Assembly: GCF_003597395.2 (NCBI RefSeq) | Contig: NC_133777.1 | Span: forward strand, 7,000,042 to 7,064,041 | DNA length: 64,000 nucleotides | DNA from: Chelonoidis abingdonii | Taxonomy: Eukaryota > Chordata > Testudines > Testudinidae | Direction: 5' to 3' | In this document: positions 11,174 through 21,222 of the stretch, one piece after another | How positions within the stretch are numbered: position 1 is the first letter of the stretch | Layout of the letters: every line of letters starts with the position of its first letter | Position numbers and translations under genes: made by a program | The notes under the pieces: model-generated | What the model was told of the DNA's origin: nothing | What the model saw: the letters and a program-made list of their open reading frames with translations, nothing else | Databases searched by the model: none

Positions 11174-12010
11174 GGGCTGGGCAGCGCCAGTCAGTCGTAT
11201 AAGACAGGGATAAATCGTGCATCTAAGTTGTGAAACGGGCTACAAATGCAATAAAAAATAAGGCATTCAAAAGTTTAACAGATGGAGTGGGGGACTGGCC
11301 CTCCTTGGGACAGTCAGGGAGACAGCTTGGCTTCCCCCGACCTGGTTACGGGGGAGCTCCAGACTGTTCTAGGGAAACCAATTCCCTTCTCTCATGGCCC
11401 CCTCTGCTGTGCTGTTGAAGCCACCCTAGGGTCAGCCAGGCCCTGCCCAATGGCTGCTGGGAGTTCACCCGGGGCTAGGGGGTTACAGCCTGGAGATGGT
11501 GGAGGAAGGGCTGGCAGCATTCATGTTCCCAGTGCCCCTTGGGCTGGGGTCCCTACCCGCCTCCTGTTTGCCAATTACCAACATTCGCACAGATGGGGCT
11601 TTGTTCACGTTAACGTCTGGGGGATGGTCTTCTTTGAAGGCTGGTGGTTCGGCCACTAGCCTGGGCCATGGGAGGCCTGTGCTCAATTCCCAGCTTTGTG
11701 TGATTGTGGGCAAGTGTCCCTGGGCCTGCATTCCCCACTGCCCTCCCTCATGCTGGGCTGTGAGAGTAAAAGTACAGATTGGCCCCCAGACATTATGATT
11801 CATTATTTGCATTAGCCTAGAAGCCACAGGCATAGGGCAGGGCCCTATTCTGCTAGGCCATCTACCAGTTCTAGTGCTGGGGGCCAGCTAAGGCCTATGG
11901 TCCGTAGATTTGTGCAATTATGCATCTTGCAATGGAAAGAAGAGCTTTTGAGTGCCAGTAGAGGGATCCTAGCCGCCTGCTTAAAGAGTTTGTCATCAAA
12001 CCCAGTCAGC
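11174..12010. other. Unrecognised DNA downstream of the TATA box, with a MIR-like remnant
   Basis: No gene is recognised. About 11660-11790 carries a faint plus-strand SINE remnant (TGTGCTCAATTCCCAGC, TGTGTGATTGTGGGCAAGTG). Open frames at 11282-11659 and 11483-11833 have no known domains. Confidence 0.4.
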
Positions 12011-12014
12011 CCTT

Positions 12015-12110
12015 TGTGGAGAGACTGTCTCTTTGTTCTGTTTGTTCAGCTCCTAGCACAATAGGGTCCCAGCTCAACGGAGCGCCTATGGACTTCTACA
12101 ATATAAATAA
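12015..12110 (+). mobile_element. SINE 3' tail (tRNA-derived family)
   Basis: GACTGTCTCTTTGTTCTG, CAGCTCCTAGCACAATAGGG and TACAATATAAATAAT are the 3' portion of the abundant MIR/CORE-like SINE also seen at 16205-16410 and 54425-54530. The tRNA-like head is missing. Confidence 0.7.
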
Positions 12111-12459
12111 TCCAATCCAGGAACAGAAACACTTCTGTGTCACGTAGGTGACCAAACAACATGGATAGTTGGAGGTGATCAACCATGAAAGCTAACTTTG
12201 GTTGATAAAAATTCCCCTGCTCAATTACAAAGTGCAAATAAACCCCTAAGAGTCATGCACACATGCTGAAGAAATGGGCTCTGTTTGTCTGGTAGCTGAT
12301 TTGCAGCAAGTAATTTCTGATGTTATCCATGATGGGGAAGAGGTCAGTGCTGCTTCTGGTTCCATGACTTCACCATGAGTTAGCAGATCAGCTGCCAGCA
12401 TTTCAGAGCTGATTTTGCTAGTTCCTGTCATGCTCTTGGGGTTGCGGTCCTGGTTAGAG

Positions 12460-12805
12460 CTGGGCAAATAAAGGATTTTTTTGTTCACTGGCGATTTTGA
12501 ACAGTAAATGACAACAAAAAATGTTTTTGGGGCAGACTGAAATTGAACATTTTTAAAACTCTGGGCAAATCAAAAAATAAAAGAAAAATCATTCTGGGTG
12601 AACTCAAATGGATCATTACAAGAAAACTGCAACATTCCGTCAACTATTTTTCAAAATGGTTGAATTTTTAAAAAAGAAAATGAAATGAAATTTTGAAACA
12701 ATAAGTTGTTTCAAACCAAATATTTTCAATGTTTCCTTTTGAAAATGTTGAAACAAAATTGGTATTTTTTTCCGAAGTTTTTCTTTTTAAACAAACAATT
12801 CAGTG
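12460..12805. repeat. AT-rich block of GAAAATTT/AAATTTTC words
   Basis: The block begins GAGCTGGGCAAATAAAGG and continues with many near-palindromic words such as GAAATTTTGAAAC, TTTTCAAAATGG and TTTTGAAAATGTTG. Similar words (GAAAATTTTCAC, GAAATTTTTCAG) occur at 20390-20450 and in its duplicate at 25285-25340. This suggests a shared old repeat of unknown class. Confidence 0.4.
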
Positions 12806-13130
12806 AAATCAACAAATATTCATAGAATGTTTTGGTGTTGGCAAATCTGTTGCTGTTACAAACACACTCACATCCTATTGAGTTTGTGTGTTTCCTTTGT
12901 ATCAGCCTTTTCTATTTCCTACTTTCCCCCTGACTGGAGCGCTGTCTGGCATCATGTGACAAGAGTTACAGATCCCAGAAAGGACTGCTTTCTTCTAACA
13001 CTGAACAAAGGAACTTTATTAGAACAGTGTTATCCATGAAGTTACTGTGCCTTTCCCTCTGCTTCTCTTTAGCATTTCCTGCCTAGAACTACTGTATCTT
13101 GACAGCTTGCTACACCTTTAATGTAGCATG
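12806..13130. other. Unique non-coding DNA
   Basis: Nothing recognised; there is a short open frame without known features. Confidence 0.5.
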
Positions 13131-13316
13131 ATCACAGAATGCCAGGGTTGGAAGGGACCTCAGGAGGTCATCTAGTCCAACCCCCTGCTCAAAGCAGGAC
13201 CAATCCCCAGACAGATTTTTGTCTCAGATCCCTAAATGGCCCCCTCAGGGATTGAACTCACAATCCTGGGTTGAGCAGGCCAACGCACAAATCACTGAGC
13301 TAGCCCTTCCCCAATA
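13131..13316 (-). mobile_element. tRNA-headed SINE with CR1-like tail
   Basis: Read on the minus strand, the element starts with a tRNA-like head containing an A-box-like TAGCTCAGTGATTTG and a B-box-like GAGTTCAATCCC. It then runs through a linker and ends in a CR1 3' tail (GGACTAGATGACCTCC, GAGGTCCCTTCCAACCC, ATTCTGTGAT). A shared tail with a LINE is the known basis for SINE mobilisation by CR1 reverse transcriptase. The promoter boxes are largely preserved. Confidence 0.85.
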
Positions 13317-13319
13317 ATT

Positions 13320-13462
13320 GAAGATATACCTATCTCCTAGAACTGGAAGGGACCTTGAAAGGTCAAGGAGTCCAGCCCCCTGCCTTCACTAGCAGGACCA
13401 AGTACTGATTTTTGCCCCAGATCCCTAGGTGACCTCCTCAAGGATTGAGCTCACAGCCCAAG
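13320..13462 (-). mobile_element. Older, truncated SINE of a related family
   Basis: Directly adjacent to the previous SINE and in the same orientation. The words AACTGGAAGGGACCTTG, GTCCAGCCCCCTGCC, TTTTTGCCCCAGATCCC and AAGGATTGAGCTCACA parallel those of the neighbour but are more diverged. The tRNA head is cut short at its far end. Confidence 0.7.
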
Positions 13463-16200
13463 GAACACTACTACACATCCTCATGCAAAGAGGGGACTTT
13501 TGGTGGATCCCTGCGTGTTTCAGGAGTAACTGAGCTCTAGTACTAATTTAAAATCACTGTGCTTTCCCTTTACACTTATAAACTAAAATATACCCCAATC
13601 ATTAAAATGCAACTGCTTCTGGGGTGGAACATGGCAGCTGCTTAACACCAACACTACACAACAGTTTAGGACAGGAAATGAAGGTTACTGCAACCAACTG
13701 AAGTCCCAAGGGTAATTTTAGGTAGGCAGAACTAACCTCAAGCAGTCAGGACCTTCATTTGCAACAGAGCTACAGGGCCAAACTCAGAGCTGGTGTAAAT
13801 GCAAGTGCAGCTCTACCAAAAACAGTGGATTCGCACCCATTTAAATGTGATCCACATTTGTCTTATTGTCACAACTGTATTTCCAAAGCCAGTGAAGGCT
13901 GGGGGAACCAAGGGTTAAAGCGGGAGCTCAACATTTATACCACTGTAGTGCACAGAGGCCTCACCCTGTGACTAAATGGCAGGTTCTCAAAGAGCTTGTA
14001 GGATTCTCCATCTGGCTGTGACATTATCTTCATTTCTTTCCCTTACCACCACCCAGTCTCGGTGGCTCGGTTCTTTTTTCAGCCTTATCCTAATTTACAT
14101 GCACATTAAAAGCCCAAACCCCACAGGTTCCTGGGACCTTTGGGCTGGTAACGATGCTGTACTCATTAGCGTCACTCGGGCAGCATCTCAAGGGGAGCTC
14201 ACGGAGAGAGACCTGCAGTTGTTTCACTTCTGGACTGTCCTGTCCCTCTGGTTTGGCATTTACTACACCCTGCAGGACGCTTTCCCTTTGTCTCAGAAAT
14301 TGATCACCTTCAAGAAAACAGCAGAGCTGTCCTGATGTTTGCCCGGTGAGTCAAGCTCCGAAGTGCACATCTGGGAAACGGTAAAGCCAGAGCAGGGCAG
14401 GTCATAAAAGCGTGTTGCAGTAATGCTGAGATGGTCCAATGCAGTTGTTTGGCCCAGGAGGAGTGGAAAGGGGTCACGTGTGGTGAAAAGCTAGCCCTGA
14501 GAGCTGCTGTTGTACTGCCAAGGGGACATGATGAGTCAGGGAGGTGCTTAAATTAGCTCCATGATAGTGGAAGAACAAGCAGCCAGGGTCAGAAATAGCA
14601 GCTCCTTTCACCTCCTGTGACATGAGCCTTTGTCAACTGCAAGAAGCCTACACCGTGATGTGCATGCAAATGAGCGTGCAAATCTCTGTGCACTGTCCTT
14701 GTGCACACGAGCATGGGCAAACACAAAGCTGGGGCCACATGGCAAAAGTAGTTTCCCCAGTTGATCGGGGGCGCAGCTCCATTGGTGGCAGCGAGGCTGC
14801 CAGCTGTAACAAAGGCAGGGCTTATCCCCACTGTCTTGTCTAAGCTGCTCTGAGCAGGCTGGGTCACAGATCTCAGAAGGAACAAACCCGGAGAGACCAC
14901 TTCAAACCGGCTTTCTGTGAAAGCTTCAGGAAAAACACGTTCACAAGACTTGTGGGGATGACCGGGGTGGGGAGCGAGCTGGAGCTGTCGCATTCCACAG
15001 CAGACCTAACCATTCTGCTCTCCCTTACTCAGGGCAAGCGGCACCGGACCCCTCAAGTAGCCCTGGAGACCGTGGTAGAATGCAGCCCTGAACTGGCTGA
15101 AACCTCCCACCAAATTCTGCACTCAGTGGCTGATGGCTCAGCCCTGCTGAAGTCAGCGGTGTCGCTGGGACGGGAGGGAGAGCAGCATTTGGCTGGCTGG
15201 CTGGCTGACACAGTGTAGGGCATTAACCAGCTGGCTTCTGTGTAGCGCTTGGACGATGCCAACTGCACTTTAAGTGCTGCTGTTTTGTGACGACCATACC
15301 TGCAAAGCTCTGCAGCCAGCATGTCAATGGACAAGCTTGGGCTTTGTAGTCAGCAGCTGTAGCTCAAGTCTGCTGGGCTCGGCTTAGCGCCATCCCTTTG
15401 CAGATCGTAACAGCATTCAGCGTGCCGGGGGGATGCTTATTAACAAAGGGACAAGACACCCATGTTCCATCATGTGCTGGGGAGGGAGCAACTGACCTCC
15501 AGGGCATTCCTGCCGCGTGGCTGACAGCCTTGGCTGTCCCTTTCCTGATGCACAACCAGCCAGGCCGGGATGGTAGGTCTTTTCTGCCTATGGCCCCCGT
15601 CACTGGACCATCTGACGGGTGGGTCACACAAGTCATGGACATGATACCATTTGTGGCAGGTCTCCGGAGAGCCAGCTGCAGGATTTCTGCTTCCCAGCTG
15701 CTGATAGCACAGGCTGCTTTGGGCAGCTCCTGACTGCAGCTTGGATTTCCTGTCTGCCGCTGGACATTCGGCTGCACCCAGCTAGGGCCCTGAGCCCTGG
15801 GAGCTTTAGTCTGCCCCTCAGGGTTAGCATCTCCTCTCCTTGTGTGTGCATTAGCACTAATGGGATGTAGCACACACAGCAAGGGGAGAATGAGCAGAGA
15901 CATAAGACCCTTACTAGGAGCAGAAGAAGAGACAGTCCCTGATGCTAGCCGGGAGGGACACTAAACAGATCCTGGTCATTTCTGTATAATCTCTCCCTGC
16001 TGAGCTCCTGACATTCTACACACTGGGCATTTTGTCAACAAACTCTTCAATCCTGTTAAAAACTCCTGTCATCAATGGAACGTTCACGAGCAACCCTACA
16101 ACAACAAGCCAGCGCACACCAGCCCAATGCTCACCAGCAACCCTACAGCAATACACCACTTCATCAGAAGCTTCCCTGCCCTAAGCTACTGCCCATAGGG
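13463..16200. other. Unique non-coding DNA
   Basis: No gene or clear repeat. The region 14940-15900 is stop-poor on both strands (frames of 80-179 codons, including 15364-15903 minus). The products overlap one another antisense and show no domain, so they are treated as chance. A small AACCCTACA(A/G)CAA repeat lies at 16092-16150. Confidence 0.5.
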
Positions 16201-16204
16201 TGGG

Positions 16205-16410
16205 TTTTAGTCCCAGATCGGCCACTGACTTGGTACGTGACCTTGGGTAAGTTTCTTCACCCCTCCGTGCCTCAGTTTCCCTTCCCCACTCTGTTGACTA
16301 TCCTTTCTACTTAGATTATAAACTCTTCAGGGCAGGGACTGTCTCTCACTGTGTGTGTACAGCTCCTAGCCCTGATTTCAGTTAAGGTCTGTACAGAATA
16401 TAAACAATTA
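16205..16410 (+). mobile_element. MIR/CORE-like SINE, nearly complete 3' part
   Basis: CGGCCACTGACTTGGTACG, TGACCTTGGGTAAG, TGCCTCAGTTTCCC, AGGGCAGGGACTGTCTCTC and TACAGCTCCTAGCCC occur in the usual order on the plus strand. The tRNA head upstream is eroded. Confidence 0.8.
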
Positions 16411-16678
16411 ATTGTAACTCACACAACCCAACTGTGACCCTACCATAACAATCTAGCTGTGCCGCGTGCTGTATTTATGGCAGTGGAGTCCCCTCTCTAG
16501 CTTCCATTAGAAGCAGCAGCCTTAGTGTTTCTGTGGTGCTTTTTGTTTTTCAAAGGCCTTTGCAGCCGCTGCTGTGTTAAAAGTAGATTTCTCATCATCT
16601 TGTTTCAAATCTTTCAAACACGGTGCCCTTTCAAGTCATCCGTGGCTACTCCATAAAGGGTCCTCTTCCAGCAGGAAA

Positions 16679-17611
16679 GATGAGTTTTGTTCAACATCTT
16701 CATTAATGATCTGGATGATAGGATGGATTGCAGCCTCCGTAAATTCATGGATGACACTGAGCTGGGGGGAGAGTTAGATACACTGGAGGGTAGGGATAAG
16801 GTCCAGAGTGACCAAGACACATTAGAGGATTGGGCCAAAAGAAATCTGATGAGGTTCAACAAGAGTCTTGCACTTAGGACGGAAGAATCCGATGCACAGC
16901 TACAGGCTGGGGACCGACTGGCAGTTCTGCAGAAAAGGACCTGGGGATTACAGCGGACGAGAAGTTGGATATGAGTCAGCAGTGTGCCCTTGTTGCCAAG
17001 AAAGCTAACGGCAAATTGGGCTGCATTAGTAGGAGCACTGCCAGCAGATCGAGGGAAGTGATTTTTCCCCTCTATATGGCACTGGTTGAGACACAGCTGG
17101 AGTATTGTGTCGCATTTTCCCCCCCCCCCCCCACTCTACGAAGGATGTGGCAAATTGGAGAGAGTCCGGTGGAGGACAACAAAATGATCAGGGGGCTGGG
17201 TCACATGACCTATGAAGAGAGACTGAGGGTAACTGGGCATAATTTAGTCTGCAGAAGAGAAGAGTGAGGGGATTTTATGTGCTTTAACTACCAGAGGGGA
17301 GTTCCAAGAGGTGAGCAGGGGTTCTCAGTATGGTTAGAACTGACAGATCAAGGAGCAATGGTCTCAAGTTGCAGTGGCAGAAGTTTAGGTTGGATATTAG
17401 GAAACACTTTCACTAGGAGAGTGGTGAAGCACTGGAATGGCTTCCTTAGGGAGGTGGTGGAATCTCCATCGTTAGAGGTTTTTAAGGCCCAGCTTTACAA
17501 AGCCCTGGCTGGGATGGTTCTGTTGGGGTTGGTCCTGCTTTGAGCAGGAGGTTGAACTAGATGACCTCCTGAGGTCTCTTCCAACCCTAAATCTTCTATG
17601 ATTCTATGAAC
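16679..17611 (+). pseudogene. 5'-truncated CR1 LINE with decayed reverse-transcriptase C-terminus
   Basis: The first frame (16687-16974) reads FNIFINDLDDRMD and then KFMDDTELGG. This is the CR1 reverse-transcriptase catalytic neighbourhood, with the usual (Y/F)ADD box here changed to FMDD (D codons at 16750-16755). A frameshift near 16970 moves the homology to a second frame (16965-17267: MSQQCALVAKKANGKLGCI, then SREVIFPLYMALVETQLEYC). A third frame (17277-17543) carries the end region. The element ends with the CR1 3' signature: TTGAACTAGATGACCTCC, CTTCCAACCC, then the octamer-like ATTCTATGATTCTATGA. It is an inactive, 5'-truncated copy, as is typical of CR1. Confidence 0.9.
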
Positions 17612-19394
17612 TGCAAGATGCAGCACCTTGAAAATGTGGGAGGGATATTAGGGGAAGGGTGTCTATTTTAAACTAAGATGGATTTAAGCTACAAAATCAG
17701 GTTCCTCTGAAGTTCTGAAGATGCTGGAAAAGGCAGGATGGGACGAGAGTCAGGTTTTGAAAAGCTGGCGTCCCATTTTCTGTCTCCCCACAGCTAGGCT
17801 GTGACCCAGCTGGCGTAGAAACAGCTCACGTCCCAAAATGCAGCTTCGCACCAACCGTGCCTGGTGTCATTACCCCATGTGGGATCTCTGCTAGCAGGAC
17901 TGGCAGATGAGCTCATGCTGCTGTCTATAGCAACCAGCTAACACCGTCCTTGCCAGGGCCAGGGGGACGGGAGCAGGGCTGCTGGGCGGCTGGGTCTGGT
18001 CAGCGGCAGCTGGGGCTGCTCGTTAGGCAGGAGGGTTTAATGAGTCGCGGCTTGAAGCTGGGTTGATTAATATTGGAAAATGAGATGATGGCTGATGCAG
18101 CCTGCCCCAGGCTGGAGGGGGATGGTAACCAGCTGGCATCAGGGGATGCGAAGGTGTTGTGGTGTGACTGTGTCACACAAGGCGGGCATGGCCTTGAACT
18201 CCGGTGAGCCCCATGGAGCTCACAGGGGGATGGGAGAGAGGGGGTCAGGACCAAGCCAGGCCACAGGAGAGAGAAGTGTGAACCCCACGGGTAAAATCAA
18301 TGCTCCACGACCTGCAGGTTCTGTTGTACAGCTGATTGCCTGACGCTCCATGTATTCGCATGGGCTCCATGTGCTTTGATAGAGGCTGGGTAAATTGCAA
18401 GCGAGAGGGAGGGTTGGGGGTGGGGATGCTGCTGGTAGCCAGGTCTAGGGCAGGTGGGTCTGGCAGGGTGAGGGCTGCACTAGTGAATTGTAGGATTGAG
18501 AGACAATTTGAATGCCCCTGTGGGAAGGGAACAGCGGCCCAAAAGGGCTGGGTTTCCTGTTGCTTAGGATAGGCTGGAGTTTATGGACACCCCTGAATGA
18601 GTCTCTGTTATTGGAGGAATCCTGGTTGGCAGCCCTCCTCCTGCTCCGTTGGTGCCCCAGACAAGGTCAGAGAGGGGGCACACGGCTGGGTACAGCTGTT
18701 CTGGAGATCCGCCCTCCCCCAGGGCAACGGCCAAAGCTAGGCAAACATGGAGCGTGTTCCTTTTCTTCTGGACCCAGCCGCTGGAAGGGAGATGCACAGA
18801 CACGTCCGGCTCCCCACAACCTCTTCCCCCACTAAATGAGAACAAACCCTAATTAGGAAATTCTCAGACCATTCTTGAAAACCCACAGGGTTCTGCTGTG
18901 TGAAAGCGCTGGGCGCGCAGGACTCTGGCATCCAGGTGAGCTAGTCCCGGGGCCGATGGGATGGTCATTGAGCAAGTATGGAAGATGTCTGATGAGAGCT
19001 TTCCTCTGCAGGCCTGACCCCTGTAACGCTAGTGAGAAGCAGGAGCAGCTCCGTCGAAGTCAGTGGACGTGATGCCTGACATCACACACGCCAGAGAAAA
19101 AAACCATTCGGTCTCTCCCTGCCAGCATCTGCTTCCGAATCCCTCTCTTGGCAGTCTGGGCCGAAACCTGGCTCTTCAGAACACCCCCTTCACATTTGTC
19201 CCCCAGTGGTAGTACTAGATCTCAGCACTAAGTGGCAGTCTTTGCCCGGTTTTGGGGGCAAAGCATGCGGAGCAGTATAAACAGGGAAAAGGCCAAACTT
19301 GCTGATGGCACCGGATTACTTAGAGAAGTCAAGAGGAAGGAAGGTTTATGGGTACGTCTATCCAGCAAAGAAACGCCCGCGGCAGCGAGTCTCT
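17612..19394. other. Unique non-coding DNA
   Basis: No gene or repeat family is recognised. A balanced stretch at 18005-18115 (TTAATGAG, GATTAATATT) could be regulatory, but nothing in the sequence decides this. Confidence 0.5.
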
Positions 19395-19782
19395 GGCCTA
19401 GTCTACACTACGCCGTTAAACCGATTTTAACAGTGTTAAATCGATTTAACGCTGCACCCGTCCACACTACACTGCTCTTTATATCGATTTAAAGGGCTCT
19501 TTAAATCGATTTCTGTACTCCTACAAAACGAGAGGAGTAACGCTAAAATCGATCATGACCATATCAGTTGGTTAGTTGTGGACGCAACAACCTTATTTGG
19601 GCCTCCCTTATTTTACAGTAGCTACCACAGTGCACTCTCCAGAAAAATCGACCGCTAGCTGGACATGACGCACACCCGAATTAATGTGCCTAGCTGTGGA
19701 CGCGCACAATCACACTTTATTATATCTGTTTTATACAATCGGTTTTAGCTAATTCAATTTATCCTGTGAGTGTAGACGAGCC
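19395..19782 (+). mobile_element. PIF/Harbinger-type MITE (non-autonomous)
   Basis: The left end GGCCTAGTCTACACTACG and the right end GTGTAGACGAGCC are the termini of the full element at 55451-59407. The subterminal words TTAAATCGATTTAACGC, GTCCACACTACA, TATATCGATTTAAAGGGC and, near the right end, TGTGGACGCGCACAATC are also shared. At about 388 bp it looks like an internal-deletion derivative. A clean 3-bp duplication is not visible, and the sequence shows several small indels relative to the partial second copy at 24527-24674. Confidence 0.8.
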
Positions 19783-19802
19783 AGGGTCAGGTCGACAAAA
19801 TC

Positions 19803-20741
19803 CAGGCTCACGCTACGGTACTGAAAAAGCCGCCTCTGAAACCCAGTGTGGGGTGGGTCTCAGAGCCTGAGCAGGGGCATCTACACTGCTATTTACCACC
19901 ATCGCGCGGCCTGAGTCAGTAGATCCGGACTCTGAGACTCACTGCCCCAAGTTTGTTTTTTTGCAGTGTAGACGTATCCTGACGTACTTCAGAGGGGCCA
20001 AGGGAAGGTAGGTGAATGGACAGCACAATGGCAGATGAAATTCAGTGTTGGCAAATGCAAGAAAAATGTATACTGGGAGGTGGCATTTGAACTACTTTAC
20101 ATTACCACGTTTTAAACTGCCTGGCCTCTCTCAGGATAGAGACCTGGATTATCACTCTGGGCAGCTCAATGGAAAACTTCTGTCCACTGTGCAACGCCAA
20201 TCACAAAAGCAAGCCCAGCATGAGGTGGGATGCATCAAGAATGCACCTCAGAACATGATGGGAGGTGAGATATCTCAGTCTGCCCGATACAGACAGACAC
20301 ACACACATGCACATACAAATATAGATTACATGCATGCTAGCATTGATCAAAATTGTTGCGTCAATTTTTTTGTGTTGAAAAATGACCTTTTTTCTACAAG
20401 AAACTGTTACAGAAAATTTTCACTTTTGAAATTTTTCAGTTTGGTTCTTGGTTGAAAATCCAGAACTTTTCCATGAAGATTTTTCATTTCTTTATAATTT
20501 TTTTACAGTACCATTTTCTGATAAGAACAAATATAATTATATATTCTATCATGTAACTATATAACAAATATCATACAAATGTTATGTATAATATTAGAAT
20601 TATAATGTATAATCGAATAACATTCTGCCTCTATAAACTGTTACCTATAGTTGTAAATGGAGAAGCTATATACACCTGTTATTATAGCTATTATTATACA
20701 CTTCTACCCCGATATAACGCGACCCGATATAACACGAATTC
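19803..20741. repeat. Duplicated block, copy 1
   Basis: This block reappears at 24696-25634 with a constant offset of 4,893 bp and no visible indel. The 136-codon open frame inside it is identical in both copies. It contains a MITE-like piece ending GCAGTGTAGACGTATCC, a decayed CR1 fragment (about 19995-20260), a CA-rich microsatellite near 20290, AT-rich sequence and the start of a mariner-like MITE. Confidence 0.9.
19995..20260 (+). pseudogene. Decayed CR1 fragment (copy 1)
   Basis: GGTGAATGGACAGCACAATG, GCAGATGAAATTCAGTG and TTGGCAAATGCAAG are the CR1 region just after the reverse-transcriptase catalytic box. The similarity then fades through CAAAAGCAAGCCCAGCATG. The open frame 20045-20455 runs partly through this relic, out of the original frame, and is not a gene. 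Confidence 0.65.
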
Positions 20742-20885
20742 GAATATAAAGCGGTAAAGCAGTGCTCCAGCGGGGTGGGGATGCGCACTCCAGCGGATCA
20801 AAGCAAGTTCGATATAACACAGTTTCACCTATAACGTGGTAAGATTTTTGGCTCCCGAGGACAGCGTTATATCGGGGTAGAGGTG
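20699..20885. mobile_element. Mariner/Tigger-like MITE, 187 bp
   Basis: The left terminus CACTTCTACCCCGATATAACGC pairs with the right terminus GCGTTATATCGGGGTAGAGGTG as inverted repeats. Internal GATATAAC words repeat the motif. The left flank is TA, as expected for a Tc1/mariner insertion; the right flank reads TG, consistent with one later change. Confidence 0.8.
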
Positions 20886-20914
20886 TGCCTGGACAATGTA
20901 GGTGTATACATGTT

Positions 20915-21222
20915 ATATAATAATTCGTGGAACTCATTGCCATGGGACGTTGTGATGGCCAGAAGTATAACTGGGTTCAGAAAAGAAATAGATAAGTTCA
21001 TGGAGGATCAAGCCATCAATGGCTATTAGCCAGGATGGTCAGCGATGCAACCCCAAGCTCCGCATGACCCTAAACCTCTGACTGCCAGAAGCCAGAGGAG
21101 AAGACAGAGTGGATTTCCCCAACTGCCCCATTCTGTGAACTCCCCTGAAGCTTTGTTACTGGCCACTGTCAGACACAGAATACTGGGCTAGATGGACCCA
21201 TATGGCAGCTCCTATGTTCTTA
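20915..21222 (+). mobile_element. CR1 LINE 3' end
   Basis: GGAACTCATTGCCATGGGA, GATAAGTTCATGGAGGATC, CATCAATGGCTATTAGCC, CTGGGCTAGATGGACCC and CTCCTATGTTCTTA are the 3' portion of a turtle CR1 subfamily on the plus strand. The same subfamily lies in inverse orientation at 51644-52170. Confidence 0.85.

Noticed and set aside
13250..13316. tRNA-like sequence with A and B boxes, possible tRNA gene
   Set aside because: It continues directly into a CR1-tailed SINE body and so is a SINE head, not a tRNA gene.
15364..15903. 179-codon minus-strand frame with overlapping plus-strand frames
   Set aside because: No domain, no splice or promoter context, and antisense frames of similar quality.
20045..20455. 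136-codon open frame repeated identically at 24938-25348, possible duplicated gene
   Set aside because: It runs through an out-of-frame CR1 relic, a CA-rich microsatellite and AT-rich repeat, and the identity reflects duplication of the whole block rather than coding constraint.
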